Shown: positions 52,770-63,604 of the stretch, piece by piece
How positions within the stretch are numbered: position 1 is the stretch's first letter
Layout of the letters: each line of letters opens with the position of its first letter
Assembly (NCBI RefSeq): GCF_022627955.1
Contig: NZ_JABXGD010000006.1
Span: forward strand, 124,001-188,000
Reading direction: 5' to 3'
DNA: 64,000 nucleotides
Source: Microbacterium sp. C5A9
Lineage (GTDB): Bacteria > Actinomycetota > Actinomycetes > Actinomycetales > Microbacteriaceae
Position numbers and translations under genes: made by a program
The notes under the pieces: generated by a model
What the model was told of the DNA's origin: nothing
The model's input: the letters and a program-made list of their open reading frames with translations, nothing else
Database searches by the model: none

Positions 52770-53342
52770 TCAGGAGACGAGCAGCGGCTCGACCGGGCGC
52801 GACGCGGCGTACCCGACCAGCGGCAGGGCGCGATCCGCGGCGAGCGCGATCCGCGCCTGAAGGACATCGGAGGTGATCACGTAGCCGTCGAAGTCGGTGT
52901 CGCTCGCGTACACGCCCAACGGCAGCGTGAGCGCCTGGAAGAACGCGAACAGCGGGCGCAGCTGGTGCTCGATGATGAGCGCGTGGCGCTCACCGCCGCC
53001 GGTCGCGGCGAGCAGCACCGGCTTGCCGACGAGCTCGTACTGACCGACGAAGTCGAACAGGTGCTTGAACAGTCCGGTGAACGAGGCGCGGTAGACGGGA
53101 CTGCCCACGATCAGCAGATCGGCCTGCTCGATCGCGACGAGCTTCTCCTCGACGCGCGCGGGCAGCTGGTCTCGGCGCAGCGCCCCGGCGAGCGACGGCC
53201 CGATGTCGGTGAGCTCGATGACCTCGATCTCGACCGCCGCACGGTCGGCGACAGCGCCGGCGATCGCACGGATGAGAGCCGTGGTCTTGCTGGGCTCGTG
53301 CAGGGAGCCGGACACGGCGACGACACGGTAGGGAGCTGTCAT
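52770..53342 (-). CDS. NAD(P)H-dependent FMN reductase (MsuE/SsuE-like)
   Basis: A 190-residue flavodoxin-fold reductase. FMN-binding loop VVAVSGSLHEPSKTTAL, then LLIVGSPVYRASFTGLFKHLFD and VLLAATGGGERHALIIE. These match the SsuE/MsuE group, which supply reduced FMN to two-component monooxygenases. No monooxygenase partner is nearby. ATG 53342 has TAGCGT seven bases upstream, directly beyond a terminator hairpin. Confidence 0.88.
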   Translation of the reverse strand: MTAPYRVVAVSGSLHEPSKTTALIRAIAGAVADRAAVEIEVIELTDIGPSLAGALRRDQLPARVEEKLVAIEQADLLIVGSPVYRASFTGLFKHLFDFVGQYELVGKPVLLAATGGGERHALIIEHQLRPLFAFFQALTLPLGVYASDTDFDGYVITSDVLQARIALAADRALPLVGYAASRPVEPLLVS

Positions 53343-53363
53343 GCGGTCGACGCTACTCACGAC

Positions 53364-53398
53364 GACGCCCTGTGTCGCGAGGAGCGACACAGGGCGTC
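53364..53398 (-). terminator. 15-bp perfect hairpin after the aldo/keto reductase gene
   Basis: Stem 53364-53378 with 53384-53398, loop GAGGA, 20 bases beyond the aldo/keto reductase stop. The TAGCGT -10 of the following FMN reductase begins within ten bases. Confidence 0.85.
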
Positions 53399-53418
53399 AT
53401 CTGTCGAAACGGAACGCC

Positions 53419-55457
<2,039 letters not shown>

Positions 55458-55463
55458 TCGACG

Positions 55464-55491
55464 ATCGTAAGGGGCCATCCCGTCATACGAT
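55464..55491. promoter_or_regulatory. Divergent leaderless promoters: acyltransferase and hrpA
   Basis: TACGAT on both strands: complement 55464-55469 (six bases from ATG 55457) and 55486-55491 (eight bases from ATG 55500). The latter gap holds GGAGGG, too near ATG for normal use. Confidence 0.6.
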
Positions 55492-55499
55492 GGAGGGCT

Positions 55500-58400
55500 A
55501 TGCCCTCCCCCGTGATCATCTATCCTCCCGAGCTGCCCGTCAGCGCCGCCCGGGAGGAGATCGCCGACGCCATCCGCGACAACCAGGTCGTGATCGTCGC
55601 CGGTGCGACCGGGTCGGGCAAGACCACCCAGCTGCCGAAGATCTGCCTGGAGCTCGGGCGCGAGCGGATCGCGCACACCCAGCCCCGTCGGCTCGCGGCG
55701 CGCACGATCGCGGAGCGCGTCGCCGACGAGCTGCAGGTCGAACTCGGCACGCTCGTCGGCTACAAGGTGCGCTTCACCGACAAGGTCTCGGACGACACGC
55801 GCATCGCCCTGATGACCGACGGCATCCTGCTCAACGAGATCAACCGAGATCGTCTGCTGCGCCGCTACGACACGATCATCATCGACGAGGCGCACGAGCG
55901 CTCGCTCAACGTCGACTTCCTGCTCGGCTACCTCGCGCGACTGCTGCCGGAGCGCCCCGACCTCAAGGTCATCATCACCTCGGCGACCATCGACCCCGAG
56001 AGCTTCGCGAGGCACTTCGCCGCGGCCGACGGGACCCCCGCACCGATCATCGAGGTGTCGGGACGCACGTACCCGGTCGAGATCCGATATCGGGGCCGCA
56101 CCGATGACGCCGAGTCGGGCGCGACGGGTGCGGAGGCAGAGGGCGACGAGGTCACGGCCATCGTCGCGGCTCTCCGCGAGCTCGACCGCGAGGCGCCCGG
56201 TGACGTGCTCGTCTTCCTGCCGGGCGAGGCCGAGATCCGCGATGCGGCGGATGCGGTGCGCGGCGCGTATGCGAAGGACCGCTCCCCGACCGAGGTCCTG
56301 CCGCTGTACGGACGGCTCTCGGCGTCCGAGCAGCACCGGGTGTTCGAGAAGAGCCGCGTCGCCGGGGTCCGCCGCCGCGTCGTGCTCGCCACCAACGTCG
56401 CCGAGACGAGCCTCACGGTGCCCGGCATCCGCTATGTGATCGACACCGGCACCGCCCGCATCTCGCGGTACAGCAGCCGCTCGAAGGTGCAGCGACTGCC
56501 GATCGAGCCCATCTCGCAGGCATCCGCGAATCAGCGCTCGGGTCGCGCCGGGCGCACCAGCGACGGCATCGCGATCCGCCTCTACAGCGCGGAGGACTTC
56601 GACAGGCGCGAGGAGTTCACCGAACCCGAGATCCTCCGCACCTCTCTCGCCTCGGTCATCCTGCAGATGCTGTCGCTCGGCTTCGGCGACATCACGGCAT
56701 TCCCGTTCCTCACACCGCCCGACTCCCGAGGGGTGAAGGCGGCATTCGACCTGCTGACGGAGCTCGGGGCCGTGCGCGCCTCGACGGGCTCGGAGCCGCA
56801 CGCGCTGACGCGGATCGGTCGCGACATCTCCCGCATCCCGATCGACCCGCGCTTCGCGCGCATGCTGATCGAGGCGGGACGCCCCGGCAGCGCGGACGTC
56901 ACGCGCGATGTGCTCGCGATCGTCGCCGGCATGTCGATCCAGGACGTGCGCGAGCGTCCCTCGCAGGAGGCACCCCAGAGCGTGCGCGACGAGGCGGATC
57001 GGATGCACGCCCGCTTCGCCGATCCCACGAGCGACTTCCTGTCGATCCTGAACCTCTGGAACCATCTGCGCGAGCAGCAGCGCGAGTTGGGCTCCAGTGC
57101 CTTCCGTCGGCTGTGCCGTTCGGAGCATCTCAACTACGTCCGTGTGCGCGAGTGGTTCGACGTGCACCGCCAGCTGCGCTCCCTCGTCAAGACGAAGGAT
57201 GCCTCCGGGTCAGAGACCGCGGATCCCGATGCGATCCACCGGGCGCTGCTCTCGGGGCTCCTGTCGCAGATCGGCATCCTCGACGAGCGCCAGACCGGCA
57301 AGGGCGTCGATCCCAAGAAGAAGAGGATGGCCGAGTACCGCGGCGCCCGCGGCAACCGCTTCTCGATCTTCCCCGGCTCCGCCCTGCGCAAGAAGAGTCC
57401 GCAGGCGGTCATGGCCGCCGAGATCGTCGAGACCTCCCGCACCTATGCGCGCACGGTCGCCGCGATCGATCCGGCCTGGGCGGAGGCGATCGCCGGAGAC
57501 CTCGCCAAGCGGCAGGTCACCGAACCGCACTGGTCGAAGGATGCAGGGGCCGCCGTCGCCTACGAGAAGGTAACGCTGTTCGGCGTCGAGATCATCCCTC
57601 GCCGACGCGTGCAGTTCGCACGGATCGACCGCGCGGCGTCGCGCGAGCTGTTCGTGCGGCACGCGCTCGTCGAGGGCGAATGGGACCCGACCCGCATCGA
57701 CAAGCGTGTGAGCGCCTTCTGGCGCAGCAACGCCGAGCTGCGTCGGCGTCTCGAGAAGCTCGAGGAACGGGAACGCCGCCGCGACATCCTCGCCGGCGAC
57801 GAGGCCGTCTTCCGCTTCTACGACGAGCGCATACCGGTCGACGTGTTCGACGTGCGCTCGTTCGAGAAGTGGTGGCGCGAGCAGCTCGCCACGACCCCGA
57901 AGCTGCTCGTCATGCGCGAGGCCGACCTTCTCGACGACGACAGTCGGGCCGACCAGAACGAGTTCCCGACCCGGTGGACGCAGGGCGATCAGGTGCTCGG
58001 ACTCGCCTACCGGTTCGAACCGGGCGCGCCAGACGACGGCGTGAGCGTCGTGATCCCCCTTCCTCTGCTCGCGCAGATCGAGGACAGCGGCTTCGACTGG
58101 CAGGTGCCGGGGCTGCGGGCCGAGCTCGTGACCGGCCTGCTGCGCGCGCTGCCCAAGGCGATCAGACGACATGTCGTGCCTGCCGCCGACTGGGCCGACA
58201 AGTTCGGCGCCGAGCTCACCGGAGAGGGCCCCGAGTCGCACGGTGGGATGCCGACGCGCACGCTCAAAGAGGCTCTCGCGCGCCTCATCCAGCCGCTCGC
58301 GAATCAGCTCGTCTCGGCGGACGACTTCGACGACGACAGGGTGCCCGCGCACCTGCGCATGAACTTCCGCGCCGTCGACGAGCGCGGGCGCGTCGCCGGA

Positions 58401-59408
58401 TCGAACCGCGATCTCCGCGTGCTGCAGGCGGACCTCGCCGACCGCGCCCGCAGCAGCGTCGCCCGCTCGATCGCCGCGCCGCCCCGCCGCCCGGGGCCCT
58501 CGAAGGGACCGCAGCCCGCAGCCGTCGCCGCCTCGATCGAGCGTGACGGCCTCACGACCTGGGCGTTCGGCGACCTGCCCGAAGTGCTGGACACCCGCGT
58601 CGCCGGCGGTGTGGTGCGCGGATACCCGGCGGTCGTCGATCAGGGAAAGACCGTCTCGGTGCGCGTCGAGTCCACCGTGGATGCGGCGGCCGCAGCCACC
58701 CGCGCCGGCGTGCTGCGACTCGTGCTGCTGGGAGTGCCCTCGCCGTCGTCGTATGTGCAGCAGCACCTCACGAGCCAGGAGAAGCTCGCTCTCGCGGCGT
58801 CGCCGTATCAGTCCGCGGCGGCGCTGATCGAGGACTGCCGCGCCGCGGTGGTGCAGAGCGCGATCGACGGGATGGCTCCGGGCGGGATCATCCGCACCGA
58901 GGCCGACTTCGTGCGGGTGCGCGACGCCGTCTCGGCATCCCTCGTCGATGCCCTGTTCGCCTGCGTGTCGCTCGTCGCCCGCATCCTCACGAAGTCGCGA
59001 GAGGTCGAGCGAGGCATCAAGTCGCAGAACTCGCTGGCGCTGCTCGGGCCGTTGAACGACGTCCGCACGCAGCTCTCCGGCCTGCTGCATCCCGGGTTCG
59101 TCTCGGCCGCGGGCGTCGACCGGATCGGGCACTTCCCGCGCTACCTCGACGGGATGCTGGAACGGCTGAAGACGCTGGCGAGCGAGCCGGGCAAGGACCG
59201 CACCCGCATGAGCGAGTTCGAGCGCATGGCGAAGGTCTACGAAGACGCCGGGGGCACGATCCCTCTCGCGCCGGGGGCTTCCCGCGCAGTGATCGAGGCC
59301 CGCTGGCTGCTCGAGGAGTATCGCGTGAGCGTGTTCGCGCAGCGCCTCGGCACCGCTCAGCCGGTCTCCCCGCAGCGCATCATGAAGGTGCTGGCTTCGC
59401 GGGGGTAG
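55500..59408 (+). CDS. hrpA: ATP-dependent RNA helicase HrpA
   Basis: A 1302-residue DEAH-box helicase. Walker A GATGSGKTT (about 35-43), DEAH as IIIDEAHERS near residue 129, motif III SATID, then VFLPGEAEIRDAAD, NVAETSLTVPGIRYVIDTG and QRSGRAGRTSDG for motifs IV-VI. HA2 and OB regions and the long C-terminal DUF3418 domain (about 700-1300) follow, giving the full HrpA length. Gene intact. Known HrpA proteins resolve stalled ribosomes or process mRNA. Its TAG stop forms the start of the next gene's -10 box. Confidence 0.95.
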   Translation: MPSPVIIYPPELPVSAAREEIADAIRDNQVVIVAGATGSGKTTQLPKICLELGRERIAHTQPRRLAARTIAERVADELQVELGTLVGYKVRFTDKVSDDTRIALMTDGILLNEINRDRLLRRYDTIIIDEAHERSLNVDFLLGYLARLLPERPDLKVIITSATIDPESFARHFAAADGTPAPIIEVSGRTYPVEIRYRGRTDDAESGATGAEAEGDEVTAIVAALRELDREAPGDVLVFLPGEAEIRDAADAVRGAYAKDRSPTEVLPLYGRLSASEQHRVFEKSRVAGVRRRVVLATNVAETSLTVPGIRYVIDTGTARISRYSSRSKVQRLPIEPISQASANQRSGRAGRTSDGIAIRLYSAEDFDRREEFTEPEILRTSLASVILQMLSLGFGDITAFPFLTPPDSRGVKAAFDLLTELGAVRASTGSEPHALTRIGRDISRIPIDPRFARMLIEAGRPGSADVTRDVLAIVAGMSIQDVRERPSQEAPQSVRDEADRMHARFADPTSDFLSILNLWNHLREQQRELGSSAFRRLCRSEHLNYVRVREWFDVHRQLRSLVKTKDASGSETADPDAIHRALLSGLLSQIGILDERQTGKGVDPKKKRMAEYRGARGNRFSIFPGSALRKKSPQAVMAAEIVETSRTYARTVAAIDPAWAEAIAGDLAKRQVTEPHWSKDAGAAVAYEKVTLFGVEIIPRRRVQFARIDRAASRELFVRHALVEGEWDPTRIDKRVSAFWRSNAELRRRLEKLEERERRRDILAGDEAVFRFYDERIPVDVFDVRSFEKWWREQLATTPKLLVMREADLLDDDSRADQNEFPTRWTQGDQVLGLAYRFEPGAPDDGVSVVIPLPLLAQIEDSGFDWQVPGLRAELVTGLLRALPKAIRRHVVPAADWADKFGAELTGEGPESHGGMPTRTLKEALARLIQPLANQLVSADDFDDDRVPAHLRMNFRAVDERGRVAGSNRDLRVLQADLADRARSSVARSIAAPPRRPGPSKGPQPAAVAASIERDGLTTWAFGDLPEVLDTRVAGGVVRGYPAVVDQGKTVSVRVESTVDAAAAATRAGVLRLVLLGVPSPSSYVQQHLTSQEKLALAASPYQSAAALIEDCRAAVVQSAIDGMAPGGIIRTEADFVRVRDAVSASLVDALFACVSLVARILTKSREVERGIKSQNSLALLGPLNDVRTQLSGLLHPGFVSAAGVDRIGHFPRYLDGMLERLKTLASEPGKDRTRMSEFERMAKVYEDAGGTIPLAPGASRAVIEARWLLEEYRVSVFAQRLGTAQPVSPQRIMKVLASRG

Positions 59409-59411
59409 CCT
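59406..59411 (+). promoter_or_regulatory. -10 box overlapping the hrpA stop codon
   Basis: TAGCCT; its TAG is the hrpA stop. Six bases (GAGGGC) separate it from ATG 59418. Confidence 0.6.
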
Positions 59412-59417
59412 GAGGGC

Positions 59418-60362
59418 ATGGCTCGCGCGATCGTCTACACAGAGTTCGGTTCCCCTGATGTGCTGCACCTGATCGAGACACCCGATCCGATCGCGCTGAG
59501 CGGCGAGGCGGTGGTGCGCATCGAAGCCGCAGGGGTCAACCCGATCGATGCCAAGCTCCGCGCGGCCAAGCGCCCTTCGCCGCCCATCACCGAGCCGCGC
59601 GGCGTCGGATTCGACGGCGCCGGCGTGATCGAATCGCTCGGCGATGATGTCGATGCCTTCACCGTCGGCGACCGCGTGGCAATCCGCGACACCGTCGGCA
59701 CCTACGCGAGCCTGCTCGCCGTGCCGGTCGACAAGCTCGTCGCCCTCCCCGATTCGGTCACGGCTGCTGAGGGTGCCGGCATCGGCATCCCCGCCGGCAC
59801 CGCGTACCAGGCGCTGCGTTCGCTGCGCGTCACCGACGGCGACGTGCTGCTCGTGCACGGCGGATCCGGCTCGGTCGGGCAGGCGGCCGTGCAGTTCGCC
59901 GTCGCGTGGGGTGCCACCGTGATCGCCACGGCGAGCCCGGCGCGGCACGATCAGCTGCGCGAGCTCGGTGCGATCCCGGTCGCCTACGGCGAGGGGCTGC
60001 TCGAGCGCGTGCAGGAGGCCGCGCCGGATGGGGTGACCGTCGCGCTCGACTGTGCAGGCACCGACGAGGCCATCGAGGTGTCGCTCGAGCTCGTCGCCGA
60101 TCGTGACCGCATCGCGACGATCGTGCGCGGACCCGACGCGGCCTCGTTCGGCATCCGCGCCTTCTCCGGCGGCTCCCCCGTGCCGCTCACCGAGCAGGAG
60201 CTCGCCTGGCGAGCCGAGGCGCTCCAGGCGACCGTCGATCTGCTCGCAGCCGGCGACTTCACGATCGAGCTCGGCCCCGAATTTCCCCTCGCCGAGGCGG
60301 CGCAGGCCCACGAGCTCGTGGAGTCCGGTGCAGCGTCGGGCAAGATCGTCCTGATTCCGTAG
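59418..60362 (+). CDS. NADP-dependent quinone/zinc-independent alcohol oxidoreductase
   Basis: A 314-residue MDR-family reductase (quinone oxidoreductase type). N-terminal GroES-like domain with GVNPIDAKLRAAKRP and GFDGAGVIESLG; Rossmann domain with LVHGGSGSVGQAAVQFAVAWGA (two separated Gly) and a C-terminal HELVESGAASGKIVLIP. No zinc-ligand Cys cluster. Predicted to reduce quinones or enones with NADPH. Convergent with the toxin operon, four bases away. Confidence 0.9.
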   Translation: MARAIVYTEFGSPDVLHLIETPDPIALSGEAVVRIEAAGVNPIDAKLRAAKRPSPPITEPRGVGFDGAGVIESLGDDVDAFTVGDRVAIRDTVGTYASLLAVPVDKLVALPDSVTAAEGAGIGIPAGTAYQALRSLRVTDGDVLLVHGGSGSVGQAAVQFAVAWGATVIATASPARHDQLRELGAIPVAYGEGLLERVQEAAPDGVTVALDCAGTDEAIEVSLELVADRDRIATIVRGPDAASFGIRAFSGGSPVPLTEQELAWRAEALQATVDLLAAGDFTIELGPEFPLAEAAQAHELVESGAASGKIVLIP

Positions 60363-60366
60363 ACCC

Positions 60367-60651
60367 TCAGGACCAGACGCGGGCGGCCGTGTCGGCTGTG
60401 GCCTGAGATATCGAGTTCGCGGCGATCAGCCGGCGCGTGGCTTCGGCCAGCAGCGCCTTCATGCCCTGGAGCGCGGTGGTCCACTGGTGCTGGGCCCGAG
60501 CGTACGCGCGTTGCGCCTCGCCGTCCCATGCGGACTGCAGTCGCGCGACCTCGGAATCGAGGACGTCCAGTTCCTGTTCGAACGCTTTCACGGTGAGCGC
60601 GAGCGCGGCGACCGTCTCGGCGATGGAGTCGTGACGGACGGAGACCTTCAT
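60367..60651 (-). CDS. WXG100/ESAT-6-like protein
   Basis: A 94-residue helical-hairpin protein. The central turn has the W-x-G motif in LQSAWDGEAQRAY near residue 41, with amphipathic helices on either side, matching the WXG100 size. These are secreted by, or act as chaperone partners in, type VII (ESX) secretion. It overlaps the upstream gene by four bases (ATGA) and is last in the four-gene toxin operon. No ESX machinery is in the window. Confidence 0.82.
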   Translation of the reverse strand: MKVSVRHDSIAETVAALALTVKAFEQELDVLDSEVARLQSAWDGEAQRAYARAQHQWTTALQGMKALLAEATRRLIAANSISQATADTAARVWS

Positions 60652-61133
60652 CGCAACTCCGTGAGTTCTTGCCCCAGGTCGAGTTCGCGCAGGACATAGG
60701 GCTGCGAGACGGTATCCGTGAGGTAGTACGTGTAGAAGATCACCGCGGCCTCGTCGGCGGTGAAGATCTCATTCGAGAACACTCGAATCGCGCGGTCGTC
60801 ACTCATGGGGATGAGGGTGGTGGTGCCGTCTGCGGGCTCGGGCCTGCCGACCGTGTATAGGTGACTCTCGCCGTCGGGCCCGGGGAGCCGGACTTCCACG
60901 GTCATCGCGTCGGCGGAGCCCGCGGCCTGCATGAATGAATCGTTCGCTTCGTCCCGGAACCCGACGATGCTCTCCGGGTCCGCACCACGCCAGATGATGT
61001 AGGTGTAGTTCCCGCCTCCATCGAGGTGGCCGAGCATGAGTCGCAGGTGCTCGGGAATCGGGCGTCGATAGTCGTCGAACCAGCCCGTCAAGCCGCTTGG
61101 CGACGTTTGCGCGAAAGGTCCGTACTTGGTCAT
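60648..61133 (-). CDS. Putative immunity protein
   Basis: A 161-residue acidic protein without signal peptide or membrane segment, directly after the toxin gene (ATGA overlap, 61130-61133). The C-terminal half has NEIFTADEAAVIFYTYYLTD and then YVLRELDLGQE, loosely like Imm1-type actinobacterial immunity proteins. Assignment rests mainly on position, acidity and lack of any enzyme motif. It would bind and neutralise the upstream toxin in the cytosol. Confidence 0.55.
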   Translation of the reverse strand: MTKYGPFAQTSPSGLTGWFDDYRRPIPEHLRLMLGHLDGGGNYTYIIWRGADPESIVGFRDEANDSFMQAAGSADAMTVEVRLPGPDGESHLYTVGRPEPADGTTTLIPMSDDRAIRVFSNEIFTADEAAVIFYTYYLTDTVSQPYVLRELDLGQELTELR

Positions 61134-62425
61134 GGCAAAATCACCGTCTCTACCTTCGTAATGAGAATCTCTTCCCCGTCGAGGAAGCCTCGAGCCGGAG
61201 TACCGCCGTTGACGGCTTCGTCAAACTGTCCTTGCGTGTTACCTGGCCTCGAATAGTCCTTGAACGCGGAGCCAGACTTCACCTCGATTGCTGTGTAAGT
61301 ATTCGAACCGTCGCCGTTCTTCTCGAGGCCGTCATAGTATCGACCGTTCTGGGGCGAGCCTTCGAAGTCGACTCTGACCTTCGTTCGAATCACATTGGCA
61401 TTGTTTTCCTTCGCATAGATGTCCAGGCCGAGCTTTTCGCTGTCCACCCACGGTTTGTCCAGTTGCCCCTTCGCGAACCTTCCCGCGTAATCTCGACCGT
61501 CGCCGCGGTCGACGCCTGGGCGACGATCCGCCACGCTGTGGGACTCCTGCGACCACCGGCTGGCAGCATCGCCGATCATCATCGCGCCAGCTCCGGCGAT
61601 CCCGACTCCCGCGACGACGACTGCGGGAGAGCCGGCCAGAGCACCGGCACCGGTAACGGTGACGGCACCTCCCCCGGCTGCGACACCTGCGCCGCCGATG
61701 AACGTGGCAGCGCCGCCGAGGAGCTCGAGAATGATGTCCGGATGCTCCCACAGGGTCTGAGCGGAGATCGCAAGCACGTCCATCGTCGCCAGGAACGGCT
61801 GGACGACAGCGACCGTGATGATCGCCTCGGTCATCGCGTGCTGCGCCTGCGTCGCAGCTTCCGGATCGGTCAGCGGCATCCGGGCCGCGTCCGCGGCCTC
61901 GTCCAACCGGGTCGCGCAGTCGCGCGCGTAGACCTCGAGTGTCGCCCGAGCGGTGAACAAGACCTCGCGCGCCTCATCGTGCGCGGGCCCTGATGGATCG
62001 ACGAAGGGCACATCGGCTTCGGGATGGCGCAGCCCTTGTCCGACGCGCAGCTCCCGCACGTGCGCGCGGTGAGCGATCAGCGCCGCAGCACCCTGTTGCT
62101 CTGCCTCGCTCCACAGAGTGATCGCGCGGTCGGCTTCGTCCTGCGCCCACTGCAGCGCGTCGGCCCAGGTGAACAGTGCACTCGCACCGGAGCGGAGCCA
62201 CTCGCCCGCACGCTTCCAGTGCAGCAGCTGGCGCTCGAATCGCTCGAGGTAGGCGTCGCAGGCAGCGCCTTTCCAGGTGCCGTCGTCGTCCAGCCTGGCC
62301 AGGTCGTCACGCACCCGGTCCGCTTCGACGCTGCGGGCCTTCCACGCTTCCGCCGTTGCCCTCACATCCGACACAGACCCCGGCACGAGGTCGATGGGCG
62401 ACGGGGTCTGCCCCAGCTCCATCAC
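61130..62425 (-). CDS. Polymorphic toxin with type VII-type N-terminal region and nuclease-like C terminus
   Basis: A 431-residue protein. Residues 1-110: helical WXG/LXG-like region with DDDGTWKGAACDAYLERF, a W-x-G turn. Residues 110-220: further helices. Residues 230-290: Gly/Ala-rich hydrophobic segment. Residues 300-431: a charged C-terminal domain with RYYDGLEKNG, then TAIEVKSGSAF (Glu381, Lys383), the E-x-K signature of restriction-endonuclease-fold toxins. The C-terminal coding part has visibly lower GC than its surroundings, as is common in exchangeable toxin tips. Overlapped by four bases at both ends with neighbours. Nuclease activity is inferred. Confidence 0.75.
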   Translation of the reverse strand: MMELGQTPSPIDLVPGSVSDVRATAEAWKARSVEADRVRDDLARLDDDGTWKGAACDAYLERFERQLLHWKRAGEWLRSGASALFTWADALQWAQDEADRAITLWSEAEQQGAAALIAHRAHVRELRVGQGLRHPEADVPFVDPSGPAHDEAREVLFTARATLEVYARDCATRLDEAADAARMPLTDPEAATQAQHAMTEAIITVAVVQPFLATMDVLAISAQTLWEHPDIILELLGGAATFIGGAGVAAGGGAVTVTGAGALAGSPAVVVAGVGIAGAGAMMIGDAASRWSQESHSVADRRPGVDRGDGRDYAGRFAKGQLDKPWVDSEKLGLDIYAKENNANVIRTKVRVDFEGSPQNGRYYDGLEKNGDGSNTYTAIEVKSGSAFKDYSRPGNTQGQFDEAVNGGTPARGFLDGEEILITKVETVILP

Positions 62426-62760
62426 CCGCTCCAGATCATCGCGTCGATTTCGGCCTTGGCCGCATCGGTGCCTTCGTCGAAGATCCGGGCAGTCGTGCCC
62501 AACCTGTCAGCGAAGTCTTCGGTGTCGGTCACGCGGGCGGCCAGCCCGTCGGACCATGCGGCACGGAAACCTGCCGCCGCAACGTCCACCCACTCGTGTC
62601 CGGCATCAGCGGGCGTCGTCATCACCGACGACCCCAACTCGCCGACGGTTCGGCGCGCCTTCGACGCCATCACCCTCAGTACTTCGGTGTCGACGTCATA
62701 CGACGTGTCCGCGCGCCCCTGTCCCCCATATGTCGACGTTAGCAACCTGTCTGTAGTCAT
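62422..62760 (-). CDS. Small WXG-like helical protein, toxin partner
   Basis: A 112-residue protein, first gene of the toxin operon. Mostly helical; residues 58-82 contain GHEWVDVAAAGFRAAWSDGLAARV, with W and G in a W-S-D-G turn reminiscent of WXG/ESAT-6-like proteins. Likely the secretion partner or chaperone of the toxin. ATG 62760 is preferred; no ribosome site or canonical -10 is clear, and an upstream ATG at 62862 gives an implausible Arg-rich extension. Confidence 0.6.
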   Translation of the reverse strand: MTTDRLLTSTYGGQGRADTSYDVDTEVLRVMASKARRTVGELGSSVMTTPADAGHEWVDVAAAGFRAAWSDGLAARVTDTEDFADRLGTTARIFDEGTDAAKAEIDAMIWSG

Positions 62761-62776
62761 ATGGGGACGAAAATGG

Positions 62777-62788
62777 GTATTCCGATAC
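62777..62788. promoter_or_regulatory. Small palindrome between the toxin operon and hydrolase-metY
   Basis: GTAT-TCCG-ATAC, perfect 4-bp arms, within the 151-base divergent spacer. The plus strand GATACT (62784-62789) could be a -10. A second short hairpin, ATCCTC-AAC-GAGGAT, lies about 90 bases further on, just before the hydrolase ribosome site. No known riboswitch pattern was recognised. Confidence 0.3.
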
Positions 62789-62911
62789 TCTCGCTCGGCC
62801 TCGCCGTTCGGGCACCGACGTCGCCGCCCACGGCGGAAGCGCAGCGACACGGAGCGCAACACGGCGACACATCCTCAACGAGGATCCGCCGCCGCCCAGA
62901 GGATGGATCGC

Positions 62912-63604
62912 ATGACCACGACCTCCTCCCCTGCCCTCTGGACGCCTCCCGCCCGCGTCCGCGGCACGCTGGCCCTCGTCACCGGACGCGGCGAGCGCGC
63001 AGGCGTGTACGAGCGCTTCGGCCGCCGGTTGAGCTCCGACGGCTACGTCGTCGCCGTCTTCGAAGAGGACGCCGATGCCGCGAGCGTCTGGCTCGCAGAG
63101 GCGACCGACGCCCCGCGGGTCCTCATCGGGTCGGATGCCGCAGCATCCGCCGTGCTGCGCCTCATCGCGCAGGGAGCCTCGGCCGAGGGGGCTGTCGTCG
63201 CCGGCACCCTGGTGGACGCCGAGCTCGACCTGCCGTCTGCGGAGGAGCGCACAGCATGCCCGCTGCACCTGGGTGTGCTGGCATCCGAGGCGACGTCCGT
63301 CGACGTCTCCGCCGCCGAACCGCTGCCCGCGCCCGCCGACCTCGCGGCGATCGAGGTCCCCGTGCTCGCGATCCACGGCGGCGCCGACACGGTCTCGCCT
63401 CTCGCCGCCGTGGTCGACGCCCTCCGCACGGTCCCCGACCTCGAGGTCATCGAGACCGTCGACGGACTCCACGACGCGCTCAACGACCAGTCGCACCGCA
63501 GCGTCGCTGCCTCGCTCGTGCACTGGCTCGAACGCCTGCGCGGGGGCGATGTGCACGCGCCGATCGTCCGTGCTCACCACACCGCGGCGGTCGCGGCCGC
63601 ATGA
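62912..63604 (+). CDS. Alpha/beta-hydrolase-like protein upstream of metY
   Basis: A 230-residue protein with alpha/beta-hydrolase layout: strand TLALVTGRGERAGVYERFGRR, elbow region VLIGSDAAAS, acid IHGGADTVSP, and His in GLHDAL. The elbow does not follow GxSxG, so catalysis is doubtful and it may have another role. ATG 62912 has AGAGGA eight bases upstream. Its stop overlaps the metY ATG (ATGA), so the two are translated together; a sulfur amino acid link is inferred from this. Confidence 0.75.
   Translation: MTTTSSPALWTPPARVRGTLALVTGRGERAGVYERFGRRLSSDGYVVAVFEEDADAASVWLAEATDAPRVLIGSDAAASAVLRLIAQGASAEGAVVAGTLVDAELDLPSAEERTACPLHLGVLASEATSVDVSAAEPLPAPADLAAIEVPVLAIHGGADTVSPLAAVVDALRTVPDLEVIETVDGLHDALNDQSHRSVAASLVHWLERLRGGDVHAPIVRAHHTAAVAAA

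Noticed and set aside
55458..57167. N-terminal extension of the DUF418 membrane protein to about 970 residues
   Set aside because: The extension is antisense to hrpA. The real start at 55457 fits the leaderless spacing and the family N terminus.
57210..60311. Long minus-strand open frame (over 1000 codons) opposite hrpA and the oxidoreductase gene
   Set aside because: Shadow of two genes with clear motifs; it has no domain and atypical composition.
62761..62911. Riboswitch or Cys-rich leader peptide before hydrolase-metY
   Set aside because: Only small hairpins are visible. A short frame from ATG 62773 has no Cys run and is out of frame with the hydrolase gene.
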